Assembly: GCA_020073265.1 (NCBI GenBank)
Contig: JAIQFN010000002.1
Coordinates: 62,001-126,000 of the forward strand
Reading direction: 5' to 3'
DNA from: Terriglobia bacterium
GTDB lineage: Bacteria; Acidobacteriota; Terriglobia; Bryobacterales; Bryobacteraceae
DNA length: 64,000 nucleotides
Shown here: positions 40,582-49,374 of the stretch, piece by piece
Layout: each line of letters opens with the position of its first letter
How positions within the stretch are numbered: position 1 is the first letter of the stretch
Notes under the pieces: model-generated
The model's database searches: none
What the model saw: only the letters and a program-made list of their open reading frames with translations
What the model was told of the DNA's origin: nothing
Made by a program: the position numbers and the translations under genes

Positions 40582-42103
40582 GCATGGCCTCGGGGAGGAA
40601 CTGGAACAGGTCTGACGCGATGAGCGACTTCTCGCCGAGCTTGGCAGCGCCCAGCTCGCCGGCGCGTCCGTGCAGGTAAACCGCGGCCAGCAACGCCGGC
40701 TCCAACTGATCCGGGAACTGGGCCACCAGGCCCGCGATCATTCCGGTAAGCACGTCGCCGGTGCCGGCGGTGGCCAGGGCGGGCGAGCCGGTGGGATTGA
40801 TCCAGACGCGGCCGTCGGGAGCGGCCATCACGCTGCGGTTGCCTTTCAGCAGCAGGTAGACTCCGCGCTCGGTGGCGAAAGCGCGCGCGGTGGCGATGCG
40901 GTCGGCCTGGATCTCGGCGACGGTCTGGCCCGTCAGGCGCGACATTTCGCCGGGGTGCGGCGTGAAGATGCGCGGCCCGTGACAGCGCAGGTCCTGGCGG
41001 CCCATGGCATTCAGACCGTCGGCGTCCACCACCATGGGGACGCGCAGCTCGGTGACCACGCGGCGGATGAACTGAACGGTGTCGGGATCGTGGCCGAGTC
41101 CGGGGCCGAGCGCGATGACGTCTTTCTTCTCAAGGATGCGGGGGAGCCAGGCAGGCTCGAGCGCGGCGGACGAGATGGAACCTGTTTCGGTTTCAGGCAG
41201 CGGCTCGGTCATGATTTCGGGCGCATGCGAGGCGATGGCGTTGATGGCGGATTCGGAGGAGGCGACGGTGGAAAGTCCCGCGCCGGCACGCAGCGCTGCG
41301 ATGCCTGCCAGGGCGGCAGCTCCGCTTTTCCCGCGCCCGCCCGCGATCACCAGAACATGGCCGTACATGCCCTTGTTGGACTCGGATGGGCGCGGCCGGA
41401 AAAGTTGTGCGAACAGCGCAGGCTCGGAAAGAGACAGCCACAGCGACGGGTCGTTTTCGAAAAGTTCGGGCGGGCTTCCGATGGGCACGACGTGCAGTTT
41501 TCCAACCAGCCCCGCGGCGGGGCCGATCACCTGGCACGGCTTGGGCGCGGTGAAGGTGACGGTGTGACTGGCGTGCACGGCCGGGCAGGCGACGGAACCG
41601 GAATCGCTGTCCAGGCCCGAGGGAATGTCGACGGCCACAACGCCGGCCTGAGGGAAACCGTCGTTGATGGCGCGAATCAGTTCCGCCGGGCGGCCCGTAG
41701 CGGGGCCGTGGATGCCGGTGCCGAGCAGGGCGTCGACGACGAGCGTCGCGCTCTGCATGGCGGGCGTAAGATCGCGAGTGACCGGGCATCCGGCGGCTTG
41801 GAGCATCCGGAAATTTTCGGCGGCGTCGCCGCGCATCTCGCCGGGGTCGGCCGCCAGCACGACGTCGAGCGATCGGGGACAGATGCGGGTGTGGAGTTCG
41901 CGCGCCACCACCATGCCGTCGCCGCCGTTGTTGCCCTTGCCGCAGAAGACCACGATGCGCTGCGAGGCGAGCGGGAAATACTGACACTCCAGGAACTCGA
42001 CCACGCGGTGGCCGGCGTTTTCCATGAGGACGATGCCGGGAGTGCCCAGCTCGCTGGTGCGCCGGTCCACCTCGCGCATCCGGGCGGCGGTGAGCACCTT
42101 CAC
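40550..42103 (-). CDS. nnr: Bifunctional NAD(P)H-hydrate repair enzyme (epimerase/dehydratase)
   Basis: A 517-residue fusion. The N-terminal YjeF_N epimerase has MREVDRRTSELGTPGIVLMENAG and GKGNNGGDGMVVARELH; the C-terminal carbohydrate-kinase-like dehydratase has VIAGGRGKSGAAALAG, ALGPGLGHDPDT, FTPHPGEMSRL and GTGDVLTGMIAGL. Together they repair hydrated NADH/NADPH. The start is GTG, overlapping the potassium-channel stop (GTGA). Part of a tightly packed minus-strand group. Confidence 0.94.
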   Translation of the reverse strand: MKVLTAARMREVDRRTSELGTPGIVLMENAGHRVVEFLECQYFPLASQRIVVFCGKGNNGGDGMVVARELHTRICPRSLDVVLAADPGEMRGDAAENFRMLQAAGCPVTRDLTPAMQSATLVVDALLGTGIHGPATGRPAELIRAINDGFPQAGVVAVDIPSGLDSDSGSVACPAVHASHTVTFTAPKPCQVIGPAAGLVGKLHVVPIGSPPELFENDPSLWLSLSEPALFAQLFRPRPSESNKGMYGHVLVIAGGRGKSGAAALAGIAALRAGAGLSTVASSESAINAIASHAPEIMTEPLPETETGSISSAALEPAWLPRILEKKDVIALGPGLGHDPDTVQFIRRVVTELRVPMVVDADGLNAMGRQDLRCHGPRIFTPHPGEMSRLTGQTVAEIQADRIATARAFATERGVYLLLKGNRSVMAAPDGRVWINPTGSPALATAGTGDVLTGMIAGLVAQFPDQLEPALLAAVYLHGRAGELGAAKLGEKSLIASDLFQFLPEAMREVADLSHPV

Positions 42104-43110
42104 GCGCGGACCTCGGTAACCACGTGCTCGAGGCGGCGCAGGCTTTTGGCCTCGCCCATTACGATCAGATGATCGCCGCCCTCGATGGCGGCCTCCGGCG
42201 GCGGATTAAAGATCATGCGCCCATCGGATTTGCGGATGGCCAGCACGATGACACCGAATTCCTTGCGAATCTGCGTCTCGAGCAGGCGCTTGGAAACCAG
42301 CTCGCTTTCGTTGGGAACGCGGACCTGTTCGATGCCGACGTCCAGTCCCATGCCCTTGGTGGTGAAGTCGATGAATTGGAAAACGTGCGGCTTGAGCATC
42401 ACCTGGGCCATGCGGTTGCCGGTCATGTCGTAAGGAGCGAAGACGTAGTCGGCGCCGGCCAGTCGCATTTTCTTTTCGCTCTGCTCGGAATTGACGCGCG
42501 CGGAAACCAGCAGGGACGGCTTGAGGGCCTTGGCGGAGAGAATGACGAACAGGTTGTCGGAGTCGCTCTGCAAGGTGGCGATGAGGCCCTTGGCGCGCAG
42601 GACGCCGGCGTCTTTGAGCGTCTCGTCGTCGGTGGCGTCGGCCATTACGGCCAGCATGCCGCTCTTGATGGCCCACTCCACGCGGTCTTCGCTGTTATCG
42701 ACCACCAAGAAGGGAACGCCGGCGCGGCGCAATTCGCCGGCTGCGCCTCGTCCGACGCGGCCGAAGCCGCATACGATGTAGTGGTCGTGTAACGCGTCGA
42801 TCATTTTCTTAACCCGCCGTTTTCCAAAATACTGATTGAGCTCCAGCTCGATGATGGCCTGGGTCATGCCGCCGACCGCCAGCAGCATGATGGTCACGCC
42901 AAAGAATATCAGAAACGAATTGAACACCCGGCCCGCGTGGCTGAGCGGGTACAGCTCGCTGTAGCCCACCGTGCTGATGGTGATGAGGGTCATGTAGAAG
43001 GCGTCGAACGGCGGGTAGTGTTCGATGAGGATGAAGCCCAGCGTGCCGCTGACGACGATCAGCAGAATGGCGGCGGCGATGAAGATCAGCCGGTTGCGGA
43101 AGCGCTCCAT
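42100..43110 (-). CDS. Potassium channel-like protein with RCK (TrkA-N/TrkA-C) domain
   Basis: A 336-residue two-helix channel. TM1 is at about 8-28, pore helix and filter STVGYSELYP (filter 47-52), TM2 at about 65-88. A TrkA-N domain follows (VCGFGRVGRGAAGEL at about 111, NAD-type glycine motif) and then a TrkA-C domain. The filter is TVGYSE rather than the classical TVGYGD. Bacterial members gate K+ flux through nucleotide or Ca2+ binding by the RCK domain. It overlaps the nnr start by 4 nt, so it is co-translated; upstream it is 63 nt from the phosphatase gene. Confidence 0.86.
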   Translation of the reverse strand: MERFRNRLIFIAAAILLIVVSGTLGFILIEHYPPFDAFYMTLITISTVGYSELYPLSHAGRVFNSFLIFFGVTIMLLAVGGMTQAIIELELNQYFGKRRVKKMIDALHDHYIVCGFGRVGRGAAGELRRAGVPFLVVDNSEDRVEWAIKSGMLAVMADATDDETLKDAGVLRAKGLIATLQSDSDNLFVILSAKALKPSLLVSARVNSEQSEKKMRLAGADYVFAPYDMTGNRMAQVMLKPHVFQFIDFTTKGMGLDVGIEQVRVPNESELVSKRLLETQIRKEFGVIVLAIRKSDGRMIFNPPPEAAIEGGDHLIVMGEAKSLRRLEHVVTEVRA

Positions 43111-43173
43111 GCTGTGGCTATTTTACCCGCAAACCACATCGCGTTCGCAGGAGTACGAGTGCGTGCGCCGCGG

Positions 43174-45195
43174 CTACTTGCGGCGCGCCAGTACCACGGT
43201 CATGTCGTCGGACAATTCCGGAGAAGTGGTCCACTGGCGGACCGCCTCCAGCAAGGCTTCGATGATCTGGTGGTCCGGGCGGTCGGCGTGCTTGGTGACG
43301 AATTCGATGAGGCGTTCTTCGCCGAACATTTCGCCGTATTCGTTCTCCGGTTCGGTGATGCCGTCGGTATAGCAAACCAGCAGGTCGCCGCTACGCAGCT
43401 CGACTTGGCTCTCGTCGTACTGGGCGAAGGGAAACGCGCCGATCACCGTGCCGTTGACGTCCAGGCGGGTGGCGTTGCCGTCGCGAATCAGAATGGGCGG
43501 CAGGTGGCCGGCGTTGGTGTAGGTCACGTGGCCGGTGTCGTCGTCGTACAGAGCGATGCAGAAGGTGGCGAATTTCTCCGGCGAGCTGGTGGCGTGCAGT
43601 TGCTGGTTGAGATCGGAAACCATGCGCGCGGTGGAGAGCCGGAAGCCGTTCGCCGGCGCGGCCGCGTATTCGAGCGAGGTCCGCAGCTCCATGCGCATCG
43701 CCGATTGAATGGCGGCCATCAGCAGCGCAGCCGATATTCCCTTGCCCGCGACGTCGCCGATGGCGATGGCCAGTTGGTTGTCCGGCAGCGCCTGGTAATC
43801 GTAGTAGTCGCCTGAAACCATGCGGGCGGGCGCGCACATGCCGGTCACGCGCAGGTTCTTGAGGGCCGGGACGGTCTTGGGGTAAAGCTGTTCCTGCACT
43901 TCGCGCGCGATCTCGATCTCGGCCTGCAGGCGCTCCTTCTCCTTGGCGACGGCCAGCAGGCGCTCGAGATTTTCCGTCATGGTGTTGAACGAGCTGCTCA
44001 GCTCAGCGATCTGGTCGCGGCCGGAAACCTTGATGTGGTGCGAGAAGTCGCTCCGCATGACGCGCAGGGTGCCTTCGTACAGGTTGTGGACGGCGCCGGT
44101 GATGGTGCGGGTGAGCGACACGCCGATGATGAGCGAAATGACTTCCACCACCAGGAAAGCGATGGCGGCGGCCAGCAGCGCGATCGGAAGGAAGCCCTGA
44201 AATTCGTCGGCCCTCTGGCTAAAGAGCACTCCGAGCAGCGCCGAGGGCCGGGTGTGAACCATCAGGACGGCGCTGCGGGACTCAGCGGGATGGCTCCAAC
44301 CGGTGACCGGCACGATGGAGAACCAGCGCACGCTGATGTCCAAGCGATTGACCGGCGGCGGCAGCACGGTGGCGGCGGGTTCGCGGCCGGTGGGCGCCAG
44401 ATCGAAACTGTCTTGTCCCACCAGGAACGGCGCTTGGGCTTGCGGCGCGGCGCCAAACTGAATGCCCGCCTTTCCCTTGGCGCCACCGGCGCTGGCCAGA
44501 CGCGACAGCTGCAGAAAGTAGAGATCTCCCAATCCAGGAACCATCCAGCTCAAGAAATGCCGGGTGAGCGGTGTCATGGCGAGGAACTCCACGCCGTCCT
44601 GGTTGGCCGCGGACCAGGCGTAGTAGCGTCCATTGCGCTGCACCACGCCGCTGATAGCGTCCGGGGCTTCCGGAGGCGGCTCGATGGAGGGATCGTCGCC
44701 CCAGCGCAACACGGCGCCGCCGTCGGCGATCAGCAGAGCGATGCGAGGATAGGTCTGCGCGTAGACTTCGCCGGTTTGTTGCAGGACCTCGGAGCGCGAC
44801 TTGGGCTGGGCGCGCCGCAAGACGTCGGTGGCCGAGTGCATGGACGCCACGGTGCGATCCAATTCCGTGCGGGCGATATAAACAGAGATCTGGGCCGCCA
44901 GCATGACGCAGCCCAATCCAACCAATGTGAGGATGAGAAGAATCGGGACCACCGCGATCAGCAGGTAGGCGACGATCAGGCGGTTGCGCAGCCGCCAGAT
45001 GGCCTTGCGCAGCCCGGCGCGCGCCAGCCGCAGCAGAATCCACACCGCCAGCAGGATGGCGGCGAATTGCAGCAAGGTGGTGAATCCGCTGGCCGGCGCC
45101 ACCAGCAGGAAGGTGAAGTAGACGATCAGCAGCAGAAGGAAGGTCTGCCCCAACCGGCCGAGCAGCTTCCAGCGGGATTGGAGGTTGAGCGTCAC
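43174..45195 (-). CDS. Membrane sensor with HAMP and SpoIIE/RsbU-type PP2C phosphatase
   Basis: A 673-residue protein. Two N-terminal hydrophobic segments (about 10-60 and 80-115) bracket a short loop, then an extracytoplasmic sensor of about 200 residues, another membrane helix at about 320-350, a HAMP domain (SLTRTITGAVHNLYEGTLRV onward) and a coiled coil. The C-terminal phosphatase shows SGDYYDYQALPDNQLAIAIGD, GKGISAALLMAAIQS, CYTDGITEP and a final DDMTVVLARR. Such proteins usually act on STAS/anti-anti-sigma factors in partner-switching; no partner lies here. Its GTG start overlaps the LOG-family stop by 4 nt. Confidence 0.9.
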   Translation of the reverse strand: MTLNLQSRWKLLGRLGQTFLLLLIVYFTFLLVAPASGFTTLLQFAAILLAVWILLRLARAGLRKAIWRLRNRLIVAYLLIAVVPILLILTLVGLGCVMLAAQISVYIARTELDRTVASMHSATDVLRRAQPKSRSEVLQQTGEVYAQTYPRIALLIADGGAVLRWGDDPSIEPPPEAPDAISGVVQRNGRYYAWSAANQDGVEFLAMTPLTRHFLSWMVPGLGDLYFLQLSRLASAGGAKGKAGIQFGAAPQAQAPFLVGQDSFDLAPTGREPAATVLPPPVNRLDISVRWFSIVPVTGWSHPAESRSAVLMVHTRPSALLGVLFSQRADEFQGFLPIALLAAAIAFLVVEVISLIIGVSLTRTITGAVHNLYEGTLRVMRSDFSHHIKVSGRDQIAELSSSFNTMTENLERLLAVAKEKERLQAEIEIAREVQEQLYPKTVPALKNLRVTGMCAPARMVSGDYYDYQALPDNQLAIAIGDVAGKGISAALLMAAIQSAMRMELRTSLEYAAAPANGFRLSTARMVSDLNQQLHATSSPEKFATFCIALYDDDTGHVTYTNAGHLPPILIRDGNATRLDVNGTVIGAFPFAQYDESQVELRSGDLLVCYTDGITEPENEYGEMFGEERLIEFVTKHADRPDHQIIEALLEAVRQWTTSPELSDDMTVVLARRK

Positions 45196-45989
45196 ACCCG
45201 CGATTTTGCGATCTGCGGCGTTTCCGGCACGGGTTCGGGCAGCGGCTTCTCGGTCGTCAGGAAGTGTCTGCTCAATTGTTCCTGAAGAATGGCGAGCGCG
45301 GTCTCGGGATCATCGGTGTATTGAAACAGGCTGAGATCTTCTTGGTCGATGGTGCCGTGCTTCACCAGCGCTTCGAAGTTCAAAACCTCTTTCCAATACT
45401 TGGACCCGTACAGCACGATCACGATCTTGCTTTCGAGCTTGTGGGTCTGCGCCAGAGTGAGGATTTCGAAAAGCTCGTCGAGGGTGCCGAACCCGCCGGG
45501 GAAAATCACCAGCGCCTTGGCGAGATAGGCGAACCAGAACTTGCGCATGAAGAAGTAGTGGAACTCGAAGGAGAGTTCCGGCGTGATGAAGGGATTGGGT
45601 TGCTGCTCGAAGGGCAGGCCGATGTTCAGCCCGATGGTTTTGCCGCCCGCGTCGGCGGCGCCGCGGTTGGCGGCTTCCATGATGCCGGGCCCGCCGCCGG
45701 AACAGATCACGAAGCGGCGAAAGGTCGCTTCAATCTTGTTGGACCACTCGGTGATCAGTCGCGCCAGCGTGCGGCAGTCGCGATAGTACTGGCCCAGCGC
45801 GCCCTCCTCAGTGATGCGGGCCGAGCCGAAGAAAACGATGGTGTCCTGGATTCTTTCGTCGCGGAAATGCGAGAGCGGCTCCAGGTACTCCGACAGAATG
45901 CGCAAGCCGCGGGCGTCCGGGCTTTCCAGGAACGTTTCGTTCAAGTAGGCTACGGGCCGGCGGCCGCCATTGTTGTTTGCATCGATCAT
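45192..45989 (-). CDS. LOG-family protein (TIGR00730)
   Basis: A 265-residue Rossmann-fold protein with the two hallmark motifs, VICSGGGPGIMEAANRGA and FPGGFGTLDELFE (PGGxGTxxE). Family members are cytokinin riboside 5'-monophosphate phosphoribohydrolases or general nucleotide 5'-monophosphate nucleosidases. The extra N-terminal 60 residues mark the longer type II-like form. Its stop/start overlaps (GTGA downstream, TAATG upstream) tie it to the phosphatase and lpxD. The real substrate is unknown. Confidence 0.9.
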   Translation of the reverse strand: MIDANNNGGRRPVAYLNETFLESPDARGLRILSEYLEPLSHFRDERIQDTIVFFGSARITEEGALGQYYRDCRTLARLITEWSNKIEATFRRFVICSGGGPGIMEAANRGAADAGGKTIGLNIGLPFEQQPNPFITPELSFEFHYFFMRKFWFAYLAKALVIFPGGFGTLDELFEILTLAQTHKLESKIVIVLYGSKYWKEVLNFEALVKHGTIDQEDLSLFQYTDDPETALAILQEQLSRHFLTTEKPLPEPVPETPQIAKSRV

Positions 45990-47038
45990 TACGATGTTCG
46001 GGGAGCGGCGTCGAACCGCTCGAGGCGCTTCTCCAATTGTCTCACTGTCTTCAGCAGATCCGGCAGCTTTGGAAAGGCGGTGATGGCGCGCAGCCAGTCG
46101 CGCGCGGCGAAGGCCGGCGATCCCGAAACCACCGCTCCCTCGGCCACGTCGCCGCCGATACCGCTTTGCGCATACACCACCGCGTTGTCGTGAATGGTCA
46201 GGTGACCGGAAACGCCCACCTGTCCGGCCAGCAGGACGTTCTTGCCCAGGATGGAGCTGCCCGCCAGGCCGGTTTGGGCGCAGATGATGTTGTCTTCGCC
46301 CACCACCGAAGCGTGACCCACCTGCACCAGGCTGTCGATTTTCGCGCCGCGCTGGACGCGCGTTTCGCCCATGGTGGCGCGGTCGACCGAGCTGAGCGAC
46401 TGCACCTCGACGTCGTCCTCGATCACCGTGACGCCGGACTGGACGATCTTGAAATGCGTGCCGGCGGAGGTTTTCGCAAAGCCGAAGCCGTCGCCGCCGA
46501 TCACCACTCCGTTCTGGAGAATCACTCGATGGCCGATGCGGCAGAACTCGCGCACCACGGCGTGCGAGTGGGCGCAGAAATCGTCGCCGATCCGTGCGCC
46601 TTCGTAGATGACCACGTGCGGATGCAGCACGGCGTTACGCCCGATGGACACGCGCTCTCCCACCACCGCGTAGGCTCCGATGGAAGCGCCTTCGCCGATC
46701 CGCGCGGTGGGCGCGATGGACGCGGTGGCGTGAATGCCGGGCGCGGGCCGGGGAGGCTGGTAGAACAAAGCCAGCGCGCGCGCGAAATCGTGATAGGGAT
46801 TCGAGGAGATCACGCTGGCGGGTTGCGGCGTGTCGAGCGCCTCGGAGACCAGCACCGCGGCCGCGCGCGTCTGCTTCACCTTGGGCGCGTATTTCGGGTT
46901 GGCGAGGAAGGTCAACTCGGCGGGTCCGGCGTGCTCCATCCCCGCGACGCCCGTGATTTCGATGTCAGGATCGCCCCGAAGTTCGCAGCCGAGGCGCGCG
47001 GCGAGATCGCCAAGCGAGATGCGTTGGACTGTGGCCAT
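45989..47038 (-). CDS. lpxD: UDP-3-O-acylglucosamine N-acyltransferase
   Basis: A 349-residue left-handed beta-helix acyltransferase of lipid A synthesis, adding the second 3-hydroxyacyl chain to UDP-3-O-acyl-GlcN from acyl-ACP. The N-terminal uridine-binding domain (LAARLGCELRGDPDIEI, NPYHDFARALALFY) is followed by many hexapeptide repeats (RIGEGASIGAYAVVGERVSI) and the catalytic His region LVQVGHASVVGEDN. A C-terminal helix (DLLKTVRQLEKRLERF) closes the protein. It marks a Gram-negative outer membrane. Its stop overlaps the LOG-family ATG by one base (TAATG). lpxA/lpxB are not in the window. Confidence 0.95.
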   Translation of the reverse strand: MATVQRISLGDLAARLGCELRGDPDIEITGVAGMEHAGPAELTFLANPKYAPKVKQTRAAAVLVSEALDTPQPASVISSNPYHDFARALALFYQPPRPAPGIHATASIAPTARIGEGASIGAYAVVGERVSIGRNAVLHPHVVIYEGARIGDDFCAHSHAVVREFCRIGHRVILQNGVVIGGDGFGFAKTSAGTHFKIVQSGVTVIEDDVEVQSLSSVDRATMGETRVQRGAKIDSLVQVGHASVVGEDNIICAQTGLAGSSILGKNVLLAGQVGVSGHLTIHDNAVVYAQSGIGGDVAEGAVVSGSPAFAARDWLRAITAFPKLPDLLKTVRQLEKRLERFDAAPRTS

Positions 47039-47079
47039 AAGATGGCTTCATTGTAACGGGCTGGCCCGGCGGGGGGACT

Positions 47080-48552
47080 TCAGCCGGCGTCGCGCGAGAG
47101 CAGGATCTTATAGGCGCCGGCTTTGAATTGCACGTCGCGAACCTTGCCGCTGGGACCCAGCGGGCCGATGTCGGCGCCGTTGAAGCGAACCTGCAGGCCG
47201 CCCGCGTTGCCGGTGCGCAAGGTGGCGTTCTTGGTGAGTTCCAGGGTGCGGCTTTCGTGCGGCTGCAGCGTCCGCGCCATCAGGGTCTTGCCGTCCACGT
47301 CGGTGACCGTGACCCAAACCAGGTCGCGAGCTTCCAGATCGACGCGCATGAGTTTCGAGCCGGGTTCGGACACGCTGGCTGAAGCGATGGCGCTGAGATC
47401 GGGCTTCGGGCGGCTGGGCGCGGGCGCGATTGCGGACGGTTTTTCCACCGGAACAGCGACGCTGGAGGCGGGCTGGCTGGCTTCGGGCGGCTTGCTGGAT
47501 TCCGTCACGGTTACCGCGGGAGCCGAGGCGGCTTCCGCACTGCGCGGCTCGGGCTGCCGGGAGGGCCAAAAAAGGAACGCGGCGGCAACCAAGCCGACCA
47601 CGATCACGGCCGCAACCGCGAGAGCCCGCCAGTTGACACTGGATGAAGGCGCCGAGGCCTCCGGCGTTGGCCTTGCCTCGAGTGGGGGCGCAGCTTCCGG
47701 TGCGGGCGCAGCTTCCGGTGGGAGTTCAACTGAAACGGCTGGAGCGGATGGCGCGGATAAAGCCGATGGCGCCGATGGCGCTGACGCGGCCGGCAACTCC
47801 GACTGCGGCGTGAGCCGTTCCAACTGCCGGGTGGCCTGCCCGCAGAAATTCTCGACCGCCGACAGCAGCCCGCGGAAGCTCTCTTCGGTGGCCGCCGAGC
47901 TGTCGCGCAGATCGGTGAGCGCGTGCGAATGATTTTCGATCTCGCCCTCCAGGCGAGTGATCCGCTTGGTGAGGTTGGACTCCACCTCGCGAACCAGCTC
48001 CGGCAATCTCTGGTCGGCGCCGACGGGGCCGCGATCCCGCCGATCCTTGAAATGACGGGCGGCCGCGCCGGCATCGATGACCGAGGGAAGACGAGTCTCC
48101 TGGTCCAGTTCTCCCGAGACGCCGAGCAAAAGCTGCATCTCGTCGGCGATCCGCAGCGCATCGCGCCGGGAGAGACAGCGCCATTCGATGGGCTCGCCGT
48201 CATGGTCGGCCGGGTAGAGGCCGAAGCCGATCAGCTCGTCTTCGCCGATCGCGTCGGCGATGCGCGTGAATTGCGCGATGGTGGCGCGGCGCAGCGACGA
48301 CACGCCGTCGAACGCGGCGCAGAAGGCGCTCACCTGCTCGGCGGTCACCGGTCCGACATACTCGGCGGTGAAGTTGAGCGACTCATTGTCGAAGTCGAAG
48401 CCCAGCCATTCTCCGCGGTCCTTCTCGATGTGGACGTCCAGCGCAAGCATCTCGAAGAAGCGCTGGGATTCGTGAACGACACTGGCCAGTTTGTGCAGCG
48501 GGACCCCGACCCCGCCGCGATTCAATTCAACGCGAACACGCAGGCGTGCCAT
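47080..48552 (-). CDS. Membrane protein with RodZ-like (DUF4115-type) C-terminal domain
   Basis: A 490-residue protein. The N-terminal 170 residues are a folded soluble domain (RVRVELNRGGVGVPLHKLAS and onward), then a short coiled coil, a Pro/Ala-rich linker and a transmembrane helix at about 315-335 (ALAVAAVIVVGLVAAAFLFW). The C-terminal domain, LVWVTVTDVDGKTLMARTL then NAGGLQVRFNGADIGPLG, resembles the periplasmic domain of RodZ. Unlike RodZ it has no helix-turn-helix. The start is supported by GGGGAGA 6 nt upstream. It is 2 nt from the TPR gene stop and belongs to the 50529-47080 operon. Confidence 0.7.
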   Translation of the reverse strand: MARLRVRVELNRGGVGVPLHKLASVVHESQRFFEMLALDVHIEKDRGEWLGFDFDNESLNFTAEYVGPVTAEQVSAFCAAFDGVSSLRRATIAQFTRIADAIGEDELIGFGLYPADHDGEPIEWRCLSRRDALRIADEMQLLLGVSGELDQETRLPSVIDAGAAARHFKDRRDRGPVGADQRLPELVREVESNLTKRITRLEGEIENHSHALTDLRDSSAATEESFRGLLSAVENFCGQATRQLERLTPQSELPAASAPSAPSALSAPSAPAVSVELPPEAAPAPEAAPPLEARPTPEASAPSSSVNWRALAVAAVIVVGLVAAAFLFWPSRQPEPRSAEAASAPAVTVTESSKPPEASQPASSVAVPVEKPSAIAPAPSRPKPDLSAIASASVSEPGSKLMRVDLEARDLVWVTVTDVDGKTLMARTLQPHESRTLELTKNATLRTGNAGGLQVRFNGADIGPLGPSGKVRDVQFKAGAYKILLSRDAG

Positions 48553-48554
48553 AT

Positions 48555-49373
48555 TTATCTCCCCAAGACTCGCGGCGCAGCGGTTGAGGGCGCGTGCAGC
48601 GCCGACATCACGCGCCCGGTGGCAAAGCGAAGGTTGTGCCAGGCCTCGACGCAATCCGGGGCCCGTTCCACGATCCGGCCGCAATACTGAACCACGGCCT
48701 CATATTCGCGCCGCTCCAGCGCGACGGCGGCGAGAGCCTGTAGCGCCGGCAAGGACTGCGGCGAGATCGCGAGCAGCCGCAGAGCAAGGTGTTGGGCGGC
48801 GTCCCAGTACCGTTCCTGGATGCTCAGAGCGATCAAGTTCGCCAAGGCTTCTTCCGATCTCGGATCCGCCTCGAGGACGCGCTGGTAGTCGGCTTCGGCT
48901 TCGTCCTGCCGGCCGAGCAGCTGCAGGGCCACCGCCTTGCCGAACATAGCGCGGGTCCGCGCGGCGCCCGACCAGCAACGGTCGAAGTTGGACAGCGCTT
49001 CTTCCAGACGGTTCAGGTGCAGCAGGCAGGCGCCCAGCGCCAGGCGCGCGTCATCGCGATGCGGATCGATTTCGAGTACGCCCTGGAAAGCCTGCGCGGC
49101 CTCGGTCCAGCGATTCAGGCGCTGCAGACAAGCCGCCAGGTTGAAGCGCGCGAATGCATTTTCCGGTTCGGTGGCGACCACGGTGAAGTAGCTGCCGGCC
49201 GCTTCCTGGAAACGGCCCAGCGCGACCTGGATTTCGCCGCGCACCGTGTAGAAGTCGGAAGAATATTCAGCCGGCGCGGCGAGCAACTCCAGCGCGTCTT
49301 CGAGCCGGCCGGCGACACGCAGCGCGAGTGCGGCCTCCACCTGGCATCGCATCGCTGGGGCCGCGGCGGACAT
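48555..49373 (-). CDS. TPR-repeat protein of the second jelly-roll module
   Basis: A 272-residue protein of TPR repeats, for example LGRFQEAAGSYFTVVATEPEN, LNRWTEAAQAFQGVLEIDPH and LGRQDEAEADYQRVLEADPR. It probably binds partners. The start (ATG in TAAGATG) lies 2 nt after the stop of the upstream gene. It is about half the size of the TPR protein at 33684-35369, but both sit next to a gene for the same kind of jelly-roll-like domain. Confidence 0.82.
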   Translation of the reverse strand: MSAAAPAMRCQVEAALALRVAGRLEDALELLAAPAEYSSDFYTVRGEIQVALGRFQEAAGSYFTVVATEPENAFARFNLAACLQRLNRWTEAAQAFQGVLEIDPHRDDARLALGACLLHLNRLEEALSNFDRCWSGAARTRAMFGKAVALQLLGRQDEAEADYQRVLEADPRSEEALANLIALSIQERYWDAAQHLALRLLAISPQSLPALQALAAVALERREYEAVVQYCGRIVERAPDCVEAWHNLRFATGRVMSALHAPSTAAPRVLGR

Positions 49374-49374
49374 C

